Positions 28,301 to 35,019 of a stretch of 64,000 nucleotides of DNA are shown in pieces. The stretch comes from Gordionus sp. m RMFG-2023. Taxonomy: Eukaryota; Nematomorpha; Gordioida; Chordodea; Parachordodidae. Made by a program: the position numbers and the translations under genes. The notes below the pieces were generated by a model. It ran no database searches, had not been told where the DNA came from, and saw only the letters and a program-made list of their open reading frames with translations. How positions within the stretch are numbered: the stretch's first letter is position 1; every line of letters begins with the position of its first letter. Where the stretch lies: the NCBI RefSeq assembly GCF_954871325.1, contig NC_088776.1, positions 12,276,052 through 12,340,051 of the forward strand, read 5' to 3'.

Positions 28301-28694
28301 AGGCTAAATCTATATTCCATTTATTATGGAGATTAATTAGATATGGATACCTAGCGTATTTTGCCTAGAGTTTAATCTTTTCATATCTATAAAATATGAG
28401 CCATATTTATAGTTGTTATTATGTGCATAATTATATTTCGTTCCTTTATAAATCAAATGACAATAATGAGTAAAATATTGAAAGTTTAATCTGATATTCA
28501 GTTTTATTTCCAAAAATTAACCTTAATCATTTTAAATGAATGTATGACAAAAATGGGTGCTAAATGATGACCAATTTTAAAATAATCACGATACCGTGAA
28601 TAACGTTTAGAAGCAGAAATAACAACAATATATTTATTATAATTATAATTTAATAGTAGTATATTGAAAAGCTCATGAATTGTGTCATACCGTT
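1139..28694 (-). CDS. Ocrl: OCRL/INPP5B-type inositol polyphosphate 5-phosphatase (3' part outside window)
   Basis: This gene removes the 5-phosphate from phosphoinositides such as PI(4,5)P2 on endosomes, Golgi and plasma membrane. Exons in transcript order: 28522-28694 (possible), 28240-28364, 27924-28133, 27517-27630, 26793-26900, 25439-25641, 24897-25165, 24495-24602, 22196-22263, 22035-22146, 20412-20521, 6021-6165, 5222-5332, 5068-5136, 4651-4759, 3655-3779, 1586-1699, 1139-1333. All junctions keep phase; together they give about 765 residues, or 822 with the first exon. Domain order is N-terminal region, 5-phosphatase, ASH, then the start of a RhoGAP-like domain. This order identifies the OCRL/INPP5B family rather than synaptojanin or type I/IV enzymes. 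The rest of RhoGAP must lie left of base 1. Introns reach 14.2 kb and one has AT-AC ends. Confidence 0.92.
1586..5332 (-). CDS. Ocrl: 5-phosphatase gene: ASH-domain exons
   Basis: Five exons (5222-5332, 5068-5136, 4651-4759, 3655-3779, 1586-1699) encode the ASH (ASPM-SPD2-Hydin-like) domain that follows the catalytic domain in OCRL/INPP5B and helps bind Rab proteins. Recognisable pieces in order are [79 protein letters not shown] and [19 protein letters not shown]. They align one after another with human OCRL, from VKVVDEELYRK through GKDYFLSVSGNYLPSCFG. Phases are 0, 0, 1, 0, 0. The junction between 3655 and 1699 only works with AT-AC ends (see the intron feature). Confidence 0.88.
1700..3654 (-). 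other. Probable U12-type (AT-AC) intron in the 5-phosphatase gene
   Basis: No GT or plausible GC donor follows the conserved coding segment HGKDFF. Instead the next bases are ATATCCTTTT, the consensus 5' splice site of U12-type AT-AC introns. On the other side the coding frame resumes with LSILGNY directly after ...TCTTCAC, giving an AC 3' end. A branch-point-like CTCCTTTAA lies 11-12 bases before it, within the usual U12 distance. Joining at these sites gives GKDFF-LSILGNY, matching the family's GKDYF-LSVSGNY with no residue gained or lost. The intron is 1955 bp and contains a tandem duplication at 3381-3588. Confidence 0.8.
3381..3588. repeat. Two-copy tandem duplication, 105 bp unit
   Basis: Two adjacent copies (3381-3485 and 3486-3588) begin GTAACTAGAACGAAAAATGG and differ at only about one position, so the duplication is recent. 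It lies inside the AT-AC intron. Confidence 0.95.
6021..6165 (-). CDS. Ocrl: 5-phosphatase gene: PSWCDRILW / SDHKP catalytic exon
   Basis: This exon carries the two C-terminal catalytic signatures of the inositol 5-phosphatase fold: [11 protein letters not shown] (the PAWCDRIL motif) and [11 protein letters not shown] (the SDH motif, with the general-base histidine). The acceptor supplies the C of an AGC serine codon whose first two bases come from the exon at 20412-20521. The donor follows AATACTAAA in phase 0. It is separated from the preceding exon by 14.2 kb of repeat-filled intron, so an automatic gene finder could easily lose it. Confidence 0.93.
6479..6672 (-). other. Unassigned coding-like segment inside the large intron
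   Basis: The minus strand is open for about 58 codons and has a compositionally normal protein sequence, starting near [20 protein letters not shown] and continuing [19 protein letters not shown]. It ends at a stop soon after KFIFVYL. The WSPEDRTKL...YREYG pattern recalls a SANT/Myb-like helix, but I cannot place it in a family. It does not fit the 5-phosphatase, whose neighbouring exons already join in frame. It may be an exon of a nested gene or a piece of transposon or processed gene. Confidence 0.35.
7180..9850 (+). repeat. Unclassified interspersed repeat, copy A (interrupted by a MULE)
   Basis: Bases 7180-7853 and 9564-9850 form one non-coding repeat, split by the MULE at 7854-9554. 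The same sequence occurs in reverse at about 12560-13621 and again forward at 13664-13872 plus 16873-17060. Shared landmarks include CATCTAGCGGATATAT, a stretch near 7390-7420 around TTTTAATCTGGAATACATG, and a palindromic GGTTGCTTTGGCAACC near the right end. No protein coding is evident and I do not recognise the family. Confidence 0.75.
7854..9554 (-). mobile_element. Mutator-like (MULE) DNA transposon with FLYWCH-type transposase remnant
   Basis: The element is flanked by a perfect 9-bp duplication ACTTTATTA (7845-7853 and 9555-9563), typical of MULEs. Its ends are inverted arrays of short C- and A-rich subrepeats of the CCCCCGGAAAAAAA type (7858-7935 and 9438-9552 in reverse). Minus-strand coding between 9336 and 8223 matches FLYWCH-associated MULE transposases: [39 protein letters not shown], then [40 protein letters not shown] and [17 protein letters not shown]. 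Most of the catalytic core between the second and third of these is missing, and the frame is shifted near 8400-8500, so it is a deleted, inactive copy. The antisense repeat at 13.1 kb preserves the unfilled site. Confidence 0.88.
9851..10150. repeat. Dispersed repeat shared with 18975-19215
   Basis: Bases about 9990-10145 match 19020-19210 in the same orientation, best over TCTATTATGTAAGATTTTCA followed by ATAAAGCAGG. The segment is richer in G+C than its surroundings. The minus strand keeps coding-like runs ([15 protein letters not shown] here; [20 protein letters not shown] in the other copy), so it may be a remnant of a transposon protein. I cannot name the family. Confidence 0.55.
10151..12559. 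other. Intronic A+T-rich stretch with one short MITE-like element
   Basis: I see no exon here. A run near 10462-10530 (GGGTTGGCCAATAAG followed by repeated ATTTAAAT-type palindromes) looks like the end of another short transposon. Bases 10999-11368 look like a MITE. The remainder is A+T-rich without structure I can explain. Confidence 0.4.
10999..11368. mobile_element. Short hAT-like MITE
   Basis: The ends are imperfect inverted repeats, CAGGGATGTATCGATA on the left and, read in reverse, TAGGGGTGTACCGATC on the right. A second inner repeat gives CGATA/TATCG blocks. No coding is present. I could not find a clear 8-bp target duplication, so the exact ends are uncertain. Confidence 0.5.
12560..13621 (-). 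repeat. Unclassified interspersed repeat, copy B (antisense, MULE-free)
   Basis: This is the reverse complement of copy A: 12797-13120 matches 9564-9850 and 13121-13621 matches 7180-7790. Across the position where copy A carries the MULE, this copy reads straight through, giving the empty insertion site. Its left part (12560-12790) also matches 14270-14530 in reverse, which extends the family beyond what copy A shows. Confidence 0.75.
13664..17060 (+). repeat. Unclassified interspersed repeat, copy C, interrupted by about 3 kb
   Basis: Bases 13664-13872 match copy A from 7330 to 7610, and 16873-17060 continue the match from about 7611 to 7790 (ATTAGCTATTTAAATTATTA at the resumption). The 3 kb between begins GCACATAGCCAGGAATTC with a G-rich run and ends with a C-rich run and CCAGGTACGCGT, which may be the two ends of another element. 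It contains piggyBac copy 1 and a piece (14270-14530) of the same repeat family. Confidence 0.65.
15292..16720 (+). mobile_element. piggyBac element, copy 1 (internally deleted)
   Basis: The element is flanked by TTAA on both sides (15288-15291 and 16721-16724), the piggyBac target site. The left end is CCCTTCAATACTCTGGTGGG and the right end, in reverse, is CACTTCAATACTCCGGTG. The interior aligns with copy 2 (32114-33841), including the degraded start of a transposase around 15830-16240. It skips most of the coding part that copy 2 retains, so it has a larger internal deletion and several broken frames. Confidence 0.9.
17551..18900 (+). mobile_element. hAT transposon remnant
   Basis: A decayed region near 18779-18870 translates as [18 protein letters not shown], the C-terminal dimerisation motif of hAT transposases. 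The left boundary resembles hAT ends: TAGTATTGTAAAGTAAC at 17551, followed by a GTAACG-rich palindromic stretch to about 17690. Several frames in between look like eroded transposase. I could not find a right terminal repeat, so the element may be truncated. Confidence 0.7.
18975..19215. repeat. Second copy of the dispersed repeat at 9851-10150
   Basis: The match is best over 19125-19210. This copy carries about 45 extra bases (AAATTCAGCAAGGAGAGAAG onward, near 19088-19130) relative to the first. Confidence 0.55.
19216..20411. other. Intron without recognised features
   Basis: This is the 5'-most part (in transcript direction) of the 14.2 kb intron, beside the exon at 20412-20521. I see nothing beyond A+T-rich sequence. 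Confidence 0.4.
20412..20521 (-). CDS. Ocrl: 5-phosphatase gene: FPPTYKYD catalytic-domain exon
   Basis: The exon reads [17 protein letters not shown] then [19 protein letters not shown]. The FxPTYKYD block is a hallmark of inositol 5-phosphatases, and human OCRL/INPP5B has GELTFQPTYKYD here. It starts in phase 0 after TAAAG and ends two bases into a serine codon before GTAACA. It precedes the 14.2 kb intron. Confidence 0.93.
20728..21053. repeat. Two-copy tandem duplication, 163 bp unit, with G-runs
   Basis: Two adjacent copies start at GATAAAAGGC (20728 and 20891) and each ends in a long G-rich run (20872-20888 and 21037-21066). The copies differ at several positions. Confidence 0.9.
21157..21355 (+). 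repeat. Dispersed repeat, inverted relative to 37045-37245
   Basis: The segment GGTAATTCCATGACGAATCG through the long A/T run matches, in reverse complement, about 200 bp in contactin intron 35020-39762. Conserved landmarks are the ends (ATTCCATGAC[G/A]AATCGACC) and an internal TTAATGAAACTTGACATGTT-like block. No coding is seen. It is probably a short non-autonomous transposon. Confidence 0.7.
21457..21943. mobile_element. hAT-like MITE, 487 bp
   Basis: The terminal inverted repeats are CAGAGATGCACCAATACC on the left and, in reverse, CAGAGATGCGCCAATACC on the right: 18 bp with one mismatch. No coding is seen. The flanking 8-mers (GTTTGAAG and ATTTAGGG) agree at only four positions, so the target duplication is decayed or absent. 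It lies in the intron between exons 20412-20521 and 22035-22146. Confidence 0.75.
22035..22263 (-). CDS. Ocrl: 5-phosphatase gene: two exons with the WFGDLNYR motif
   Basis: Exon 22196-22263 reads [20 protein letters not shown] and exon 22035-22146 reads [19 protein letters not shown] followed by LHDLMKFDQ. The F-W-x-GDLNYR block is a core signature of inositol 5-phosphatases, and the asparagine and arginine line the active site. The two are separated by a 49-bp intron and joined through a split aspartate codon (GA plus C). Confidence 0.94.
23346..23557. repeat. Two-copy tandem duplication, 106 bp unit
   Basis: Two adjacent copies begin TTTTGCGAGAAATTAGTC and differ at about four positions. 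They lie in the intron between the exons at 22196 and 24495. Confidence 0.93.
23757..23956. mobile_element. 200-bp hAT-type MITE with intact 8-bp target duplication
   Basis: It starts TAGTGTAGTTAAAC and ends, in reverse, TAGTGTTGATGAAC. It is flanked by a perfect duplication GTCATAGC (23749-23756 and 23957-23964). Related copies lie at 44918-45116 and 57402-57567. The terminal TAGTGTTGTTAAA is shared with the coding hAT element at 55407-57124, which could have mobilised it. Confidence 0.88.
24495..25165 (-). CDS. Ocrl: 5-phosphatase gene: two exons with [10 protein letters not shown] and NTHFAAH motifs
   Basis: Exon 24897-25165 begins with a polar region rich in Ser, Asp and Glu, then reads [20 protein letters not shown] and [17 protein letters not shown]. 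Exon 24495-24602 continues [20 protein letters not shown] and [16 protein letters not shown]. These are the LVGMML, GNKGG and NxHLAAH blocks of the 5-phosphatase domain, with the catalytic asparagine and histidine present. The first half of exon 24897-25165 belongs to the insertion described at 25439-25641. Confidence 0.95.
25439..25641 (-). CDS. Ocrl: 5-phosphatase gene: exon made of a lineage-specific insertion
   Basis: This exon encodes about 68 residues of low complexity rich in Lys, Asn, Ser and Tyr ([20 protein letters not shown] ... [15 protein letters not shown]). With the start of the next exon it forms an insertion of about 115 residues between the substrate-loop region after FQELD and the LVRLVGMML strand, where human OCRL has only about a dozen residues. 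The acceptor (after CTAAG) and donor (GTAGTG) both keep phase with their neighbours, which is the main reason to accept it. Confidence 0.75.
26793..27630 (-). CDS. Ocrl: 5-phosphatase gene: first two catalytic-domain exons
   Basis: Exon 27517-27630 reads [20 protein letters not shown] then [10 protein letters not shown], and exon 26793-26900 reads [20 protein letters not shown] then [21 protein letters not shown] and FQELD are the opening signatures of the 5-phosphatase domain, and the asparagine and the glutamate (metal ligand) are intact. The two join through a split glycine codon. The intron between them is 616 bp. Confidence 0.95.
27924..28694 (-). CDS. Ocrl: 5-phosphatase gene: N-terminal exons before the catalytic domain
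   Basis: Exon 27924-28133 ends [20 protein letters not shown] then KEKEFK, matching the family's pre-catalytic segment (RE..IKH.L..RE.DY....FRFFVGTWNVNGQ). Exon 28240-28364 ([17 protein letters not shown] ... [12 protein letters not shown]) joins it in phase through a split arginine. Exon 28522-28694 is tentative: 57 codons with [20 protein letters not shown] and a phase-compatible GTTAAT donor, possibly part of the N-terminal PH domain of this family, but the similarity is weak. The true start codon was not found; it may lie between 28.7 and 34 kb. Confidence 0.7.
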
Positions 28695-31600
28695 CTATAT
28701 CCACATGATGTTAAAAATGACTTTTTATACGTGAATCGATTGATTATAATTACATTATTCTATTTTCATAAACATTTTAAAAAACAAAATGTAATGCATT
28801 AAAAGCTTAAAATAATTATTCCAACTTTATTGTTATTTTTAAATTTTAAATATTTCAATTCCAAAAAACCCATCGATCCCAGCTAGTAGCAATGCACGTC
28901 AAACCATTTTATAAACAAAAACAAAAGAGTATTTTCTAACAACGACCAATGTCTGTCAAAATATAACATTCTCATTTTTCTATATCAACTTTCTGAATAA
29001 AATATGGCCATTTCAGGATTCGAATTTAGCTCTATTTTAGTGCAATCTGAATATTTATAAAATCACACTATGGTCAGATTCGAACTTCCCTTAGTATAGG
29101 AACGTTATCATGTCCATATCTAAATTTAATACTCATAAGATAAATTTCGGTATAGCGTGAAGTTTACCACTATTAGGCAATGCCGTTTACGCTACTTTAA
29201 TAAAGTAGCCGGCTATGGATACAACTACTTTACAAAAAAAAATAGTTTAGCCACTAATAAACTGCTTTATCAAAAGAATAGTGCGCTATATATATTATGT
29301 GTAATTTAGCGTCTATTTTAGTAGCTACTTAAAAAAAATTCTACATTTTTAGTAAGTGAATAATAGCCGCCTCTGATATATATTTTTATCATTCCTTGTT
29401 AGACTAAATAATATCTCACTGGATCTGGATAGGATAAGGTCATCATTTGTTTTATGAAGAGTGATTTTAAAAGAAGGATCCTTTTAATTTTTATGAGATC
29501 TCATATAAATGATCTCGAAATATATATTATATAATCAATAATATATATCATCCTCATCGGAAATATTAGGAAAAAATTTGAGAAGTCGAGATATTCTCGT
29601 TTTGTAGAGTAACTTTTTTTTAGTGCTGAGTTCAAAGATAATGAAATATTTAGTTTCTCAATAGTTTGCGCTTTGATTTAATTAAAATACTGAATAAGTA
29701 AAAATAAAATTTATATATTTAAGAAGCTTGTTCTTCAATATTTAACAAAAGTTCTCTAACTTTGTTGAGCTTTTCCTAAATTATACAAATTGGATCTATG
29801 TTTATAATTAAGGATAAAATTAAATGTCAAATGGATGAAGTGGATTTGATTAAATTTAACTTTTTCAAATATATTTATTTTATTTATTCAAATTATAAAT
29901 AAAAGTGGTTATAATCATCATTTCAAAATATCTATTAAATATTTATAAATAGTAGCTATTTTTTAGTTATAGCTACTCTATATAAAATAGATTGCTATTA
30001 AATAGCTACTTTTTTTATATAGCATTGCTACTGACCGATACATAAAAAAATATACGGTACTTTTAAATACTTATAACATTGTCATCAGGGTAGCGATTGA
30101 TTATTTTTTCGAAAAAAATACAGAATTTTAAGATGGTGGAATTTGTCTTTGCTTTTGAGTGTATAACATTCACCTATTTATTTATAAAAGGAATTCTTAG
30201 ATTTTATGTTTTACTTAGTTGTTTTCAATTGAAAATTAATTATAAATTAGACATATATTAACTCATATTTTTTTAATAAATTTCCATGGAAACTCCTTAT
30301 AGCGCTACTCTTGCTAAAGTAGATAAATAGCTTTGATTATTTTCCCATACTTTTTAAAGTTGATGAATACTTTTCTTTTTCAATAATCAATTTGATCCTA
30401 TCAAAATTTTTTAGGCTATGGGATCTTTTAAATAAATTTTTAGCAACATTATTTATTATCATTGTTTTAAAAAATGAATGGATATTTTCTGGAAAAATAA
30501 TTACAATGGGATATTTTTTAACGTTAAATTACATAACACATTCAGTTTTTACTATAAAAAATTAATTTTATATTTGTTCCCCAAATATTTATTTATTTGA
30601 GATAATTAAAAATTATATGAACAATTGGCATGATATTTCTCTTTTATATTCAAAAAAATATTTTTTTATTGTTCCTCGAATATATATATTTTTTAATAGT
30701 AAATATAGTATTCATCTTTTTAACATATTATAAATATAGTATTAATAGGTTATAAATAAGTATTATTAATATTTATTTACGAATTTTATAAGGAAAATGA
30801 CAAGGGAAATTTTTTCCCATTATGGAGATGATAGTCGTACGACATTCGCCTATTAGCAAGGGAAAAACACTTTATTTTCTCACTCATGCACCTTAATGAA
30901 TCAATTTACGAAGATATTAAAATCAGATATTTAGATAATAGACACCCTCCCCCCCCCCCACCTTTCTACCCACTCTCCTATAATAAATAAAATTATTTAC
31001 AATTTTATATTAAACATATAAATAAAATTTAAATTATTAAAAAAAATTGGTAATCTTAAGTTAATTTAAGCAATGGCAATAATTCTATATATTTATAACA
31101 AACTAAATATCTTGTTCTTATCATCAAAATATTAATCAATTGGTGATCTTCAGGCCCATAGTTAATAAATCTCTATATTTTTACTTATAAACTAAATTAT
31201 TGTAAATGAAAGGAGAGACTGTTTTATTCCTTTAAACATTTATAAGCAATTTGAATTTAAACTTTTATTCAATAAATAACATCAGTAGAAAATTTTAAAA
31301 AAATATCAACCTCAGTCTCAATATATTCTTTTTATGAATTTATTATTAATAAAAAAAACAGATTATTCAAATAATTCAAATAAGAATACAGAATTAATTT
31401 TTCATATTTCCGCTCAAACAAATAAAATTAAAAAAATGCGCTAATCGATTCGTATTTGTTTTAAATAAGCCATGTAATTAAATAAAATAACAGTGGGGTG
31501 GGGGAAGGGGAGGGGTAAAAAAAAAATAAGATTAAAAAGAGAGTATGTGTTATCAGGTGATATACTTTTGCTAATTTTTATTTTGTTTTTTTTTTAAATA

Positions 31601-32113
31601 AGGGCGTAAAAAATATATCAGAGGTAGTCTAATTTTATAAAGAGGGTATTACATCATTAGCTTATAAGGTGAGAAATTGACATGTCTGCCTCATGCTAAT
31701 GATAATGAGCAGGCCATTAAGGATATTATGATCGTACACCAATATAATTCTTTCTTTTTCATAAAAAATCCATCATAATTCAAAAAAGAATTTAAGTTAA
31801 CACATTAATGGTATTGATATGGATAAACAAGACGGCGAAAATGAAGCTTGTCTAAAAATATTGATGCCGCTTATTGACATATCGATAAACAACAAATAAC
31901 AAATCAGGATGAAATTTATTCGCGATAAAAAATGACGACGATACTAATTTGCTACAACAAATTCGTCGATCGTTAAAAACAAATATAACAAATTTCTGAC
32001 AGAGGAATGTTATAAATGTTAAAAAATAATATTTTAATAATTATAATAAATTTTAATAAATTTTAATAATAAAAATATGATAGAAAATTATTATAAATAA
32101 ATTTTAATATTAA

Positions 32114-33841
32114 CCCTTCAATACTCTTGTGGGGTTATATGAAACCCCAGGCATGCTAGAAATGATATTACATAAAAATGGTTAAATATTATGATCTGGA
32201 TTCTTCGGTAACTTCCTCAAATATATCTCAGAATCTATATTCCAAATTTAATATATCTCAGTTGAGAAGTTTTTAAGATATAAGCATTTTGTGACTGATT
32301 GGTTTGTAATACCCCACCAAAATAAATTTGTAATTTTTTAAGAAATTTTTTTAAAAATTCTTAAAATTATAAATATATACTACTATATTATAAAATTTAT
32401 TAAAACAAAATATAAATATCTTTTATTTTGATTGAGATATATGAAAAAGAAAACTTAAACATTTTTTTTGCTGGAGTTATTTTATTCTTATTTTCCCCAT
32501 ATGGTTCATTTTTCAAATTATTTTTATCATATATATGGTTTTTGTAGATTCTGATAGTAAATAAAAATTATTTAAGATGTAATATCATGTAATTGATAAA
32601 GAGGAATAAGATTTTATTTATGATAGTGATCATGATACATAATCTGAGTAGATATGCAAGTTGAAACAGACAATATACTTAAATATTATTTAGGTAAATA
32701 TGGAATTATTTATCATATCTATTTCTCTGTTAAATTAGCTAAAAATAAGGTGACTCAATGGGAAAAGGATTGTAAATCAAAGAGTAAGAACACATCAACA
32801 AAATTTAATTTTTCATATGTCAGGAGTAAAAAATATGGGAAAGAAGCTGACACAAAATGTTTTGGTTTATTCATATCACCAAAAATGAAGAAATTATTTA
32901 TCACAAATGAAAAAATTAAAATTATAAGTAAAAACTACACTGATCAATATGAAAGTTCTACTAAACAGGTTGATGTAATAGAATTCAAGGCATTATTGAG
33001 AATTCTTTATTTAACTGGAATTTTCAAATCAAATTATCAAAATATGTCAGATTTATGGAAATCTGATTGGTTTGGAATTGAGATATTTAGAGCAACAATG
33101 ACACTCAAAAGATTCAGATTTCTAATTCATACAATAAGATTTGATGACATATTAACAAGAGAAGAGAGAAAAATGGTAGACAAAGCAACTCACATTAGAA
33201 GTATTTTTCAAGAATTTGTTGATAACTGCTACAGATCTTATACAATATCAGAATATGCAACCTTAGATGAAATTCTTCCAGCACTTCCTGGTAAATGCCC
33301 ATTTAGGCAATACATGCCAAATAAACGATCAAAATATGGCATAAAATTATACTCCTTATAAAAAAACAAAATATTTTTGTCAAATATATAAAATAAATTT
33401 ATGTTTAGAACACATTAATATTTTATGTAATAAATGTATTGCATGTCAAATTTAGCATATTTCAATGTTCTATATTTTTTAATATATTTGAATATATTAG
33501 TGTAATTTTTTTTTATATTGAAGAATAAAGATCCATATTATAAATTATCATTGGATTTATTTTTTAATTTTATATTTGAAATTTGAAAAAATAAGCTTTT
33601 TTTAAAAAATTTTGGCACAAATTATAATTATCCTCATCATCTTTAATCTAGGCTTAAGAAATAAAAATATTTAAATATTTTATCAAGCTTAAGGTTAGAT
33701 CTATCTTATATCGAAATATCAAATGAAATCAATGATATATCATTGAATGAAATATAACTGGAGATATATACATTTGAAATTGGGGTCTATTAAACCCCAC
33801 CCGAGTACTAACGTCGTTTTTTTCACCGGACTATTGAAGGG
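32114..33841 (+). mobile_element. piggyBac element, copy 2
   Basis: It is flanked by TTAA (32110-32113 and 33842-33845). The ends are CCCTTCAATACTCTTGTGGG and, in reverse, CCCTTCAATAGTCCGGTG. Subterminal sequences align with copy 1 at 15292-16720 over nearly the whole length, including a shared 3' block around TTTATGTTTAGAACACATTA. The transposase gene inside is C-terminally truncated by an internal deletion. It lies upstream of contactin. Confidence 0.93.
32654..33361 (+). pseudogene. piggyBac transposase, N-terminal part (235 codons open)
   Basis: The reading frame is uninterrupted and matches the DDE_Tnp_1_7 (piggyBac) family: FKALLRILYLTGIFKSN, LWKSDWFGIEIFRATMTLKR, FRFLIHTIRFDDILTREER and then YATLDEILPALPGKCPFRQY followed by MPNKRSKYGIK. 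The DE of the last block includes the first catalytic aspartate. The rest of the catalytic core and the C-terminal cysteine-rich domain are absent; the frame stops soon after YGIK. A complete piggyBac transposase is roughly 550-600 residues. It is classed as a transposon remnant, not a host gene. Confidence 0.88.
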
Positions 33842-34348
33842 TTAATTATAATAAAATATTTTAATTATAATATTCGAATTACTTTTTAAATATATCGCGA
33901 TATCTACTTTAACTTATTTCATTATATATATAATAACATTCAAATTTATATTCTAAAATAATAGGGGAAATTTTATATGAGAGACCCTTTACATTTATAC
34001 GTTATTTGAGCTGTAGACAAAATAAAATAAGTGGACCATATCAGGAATTTAATTAGTCTATAGGTAGTGAAGGGGGGATTTGGCTAATTTTAAGTTTAAA
34101 ATTAGACAAAAGAAAATGACATTAAGATATTTCCTAGTATAATGAAAGTAATGGAAAGAAACCACACACATATGATTTTTTCTATTTAATTAATTAGAGT
34201 ATAAAGAAAGTGAGGTAGAACTTAATTACAGAAAATTTACATTTACAGGTATAATTTGTAATATTCATTTTTAGTGGAATTTTATCAAATCTTTTTTAAT
34301 GTGGTTTGCACCTTTCAGGTAGGATTCATTCAATTTTATTTATAGAAT

Positions 34349-35019
34349 ATGATAAAATTGTTTATCTTATGGCTCTGTTTTGGCCTAAATCAATTGATAT
34401 ATTCATATGGTATTAATTTTGAATTGAAATTTAATTATATATTTTAATTAGAGTGTCCAAATTATTGGTTATTTTTTCAAGAAAGTTGTTATCTATTTGC
34501 TCCAGCACCTATGACTAACTGGACATCAGCAGATGAAATTTGTAGAAACATGGGTTCAACTTTATTAAGTGTTGGAAATAAAAACGAACATTTATTTATA
34601 ACAAATTATCTATATTATCATGATCCTGCTTTAAAAACTTGGTTCACTAGTGGTGTCAAAAATAAACAACAAAATAGGTAAATTACAATAAAATACAATA
34701 GCTATACTATATTATTTATTATAATTTTTAACAATATAATTGATAAATATTAAGACATTATTGATATTTAAAAAATTAAAATAAAAGGTGGTATTGGCGT
34801 GGTGAAGAGATACCACTGACATATGATTCTGGTTGGAACTCGGAAATGATGGAAGTTTATAGAAAAGAAGAAATTGATAGTCAAAAATTACACAATATGT
34901 TTTCTAACAACAATCTACCACAAGGGAATGAGCTAAAGTTAAGAGAGGCTTATCATACTATAAACAAAAGATATATCTCAGACTTGCATAACTTTTCAGG
35001 ACCTTTCAACAATGATAAA
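34349..35019 (+). CDS. Cont: Contactin exons 1-3: signal peptide and first part of C-type lectin domain
   Basis: Exon 1 encodes MIKLFILWLCFGLNQLIYSY, a signal peptide, and ends after a 42-bp intron boundary that splits a glutamate codon. Exon 2 begins CPNYWLFFQESCYLFAPAP and continues WTSADEICRNMGSTLLSVGN and ALKTWFTSGVKN, matching the N-terminal lectin fold of Drosophila Contactin (CPKYWIRFQGSCYRF). Exon 3 starts WYWRGEEIPLTYDSGWNSE and then runs about 60 polar residues without cysteines. Its donor (AAA|GTTAGA at 35020) was chosen because it is in phase 0 with exon 4; it is not a strong consensus. No EPN/WND calcium-sugar motif is seen, so sugar binding is doubtful. Confidence 0.88.

Larger units (their letters stand above)
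28695..34348. other. Intergenic region between the divergent genes
   Basis: Apart from the piggyBac at 32114-33841 I see no gene. Bases 29175-30045 contain repeated AGTAGC/GCTACT blocks at both ends that look like eroded hAT termini. A C-run at 30944-30960 and a G-rich run at 31493-31515 are the only G+C-rich spots. Promoters of both genes and the missing 5' exons of the 5-phosphatase should be here, but I cannot point to them. Confidence 0.5.

Noticed and set aside
29175-30045. A complete hAT element in the intergenic region
   Set aside because: AGTAGC/GCTACT blocks occur at both ends, but I found no clean terminal repeat, target duplication or transposase motif.
30944-31515. Transposon bounded by a C-run and a G-run
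   Set aside because: The homopolymer-rich ends alone are not evidence; flanks show no duplication and the interior has no recognisable feature.
31818-31898. Short frame starting MDKQDGENEACLKILMPL as a first exon
   Set aside because: Only 26 codons long, with no donor in frame and no similarity to the N-terminus of either gene.
32654-33361. A host gene upstream of contactin
   Set aside because: The protein is clearly piggyBac-like and lies between TTAA-flanked transposon ends.
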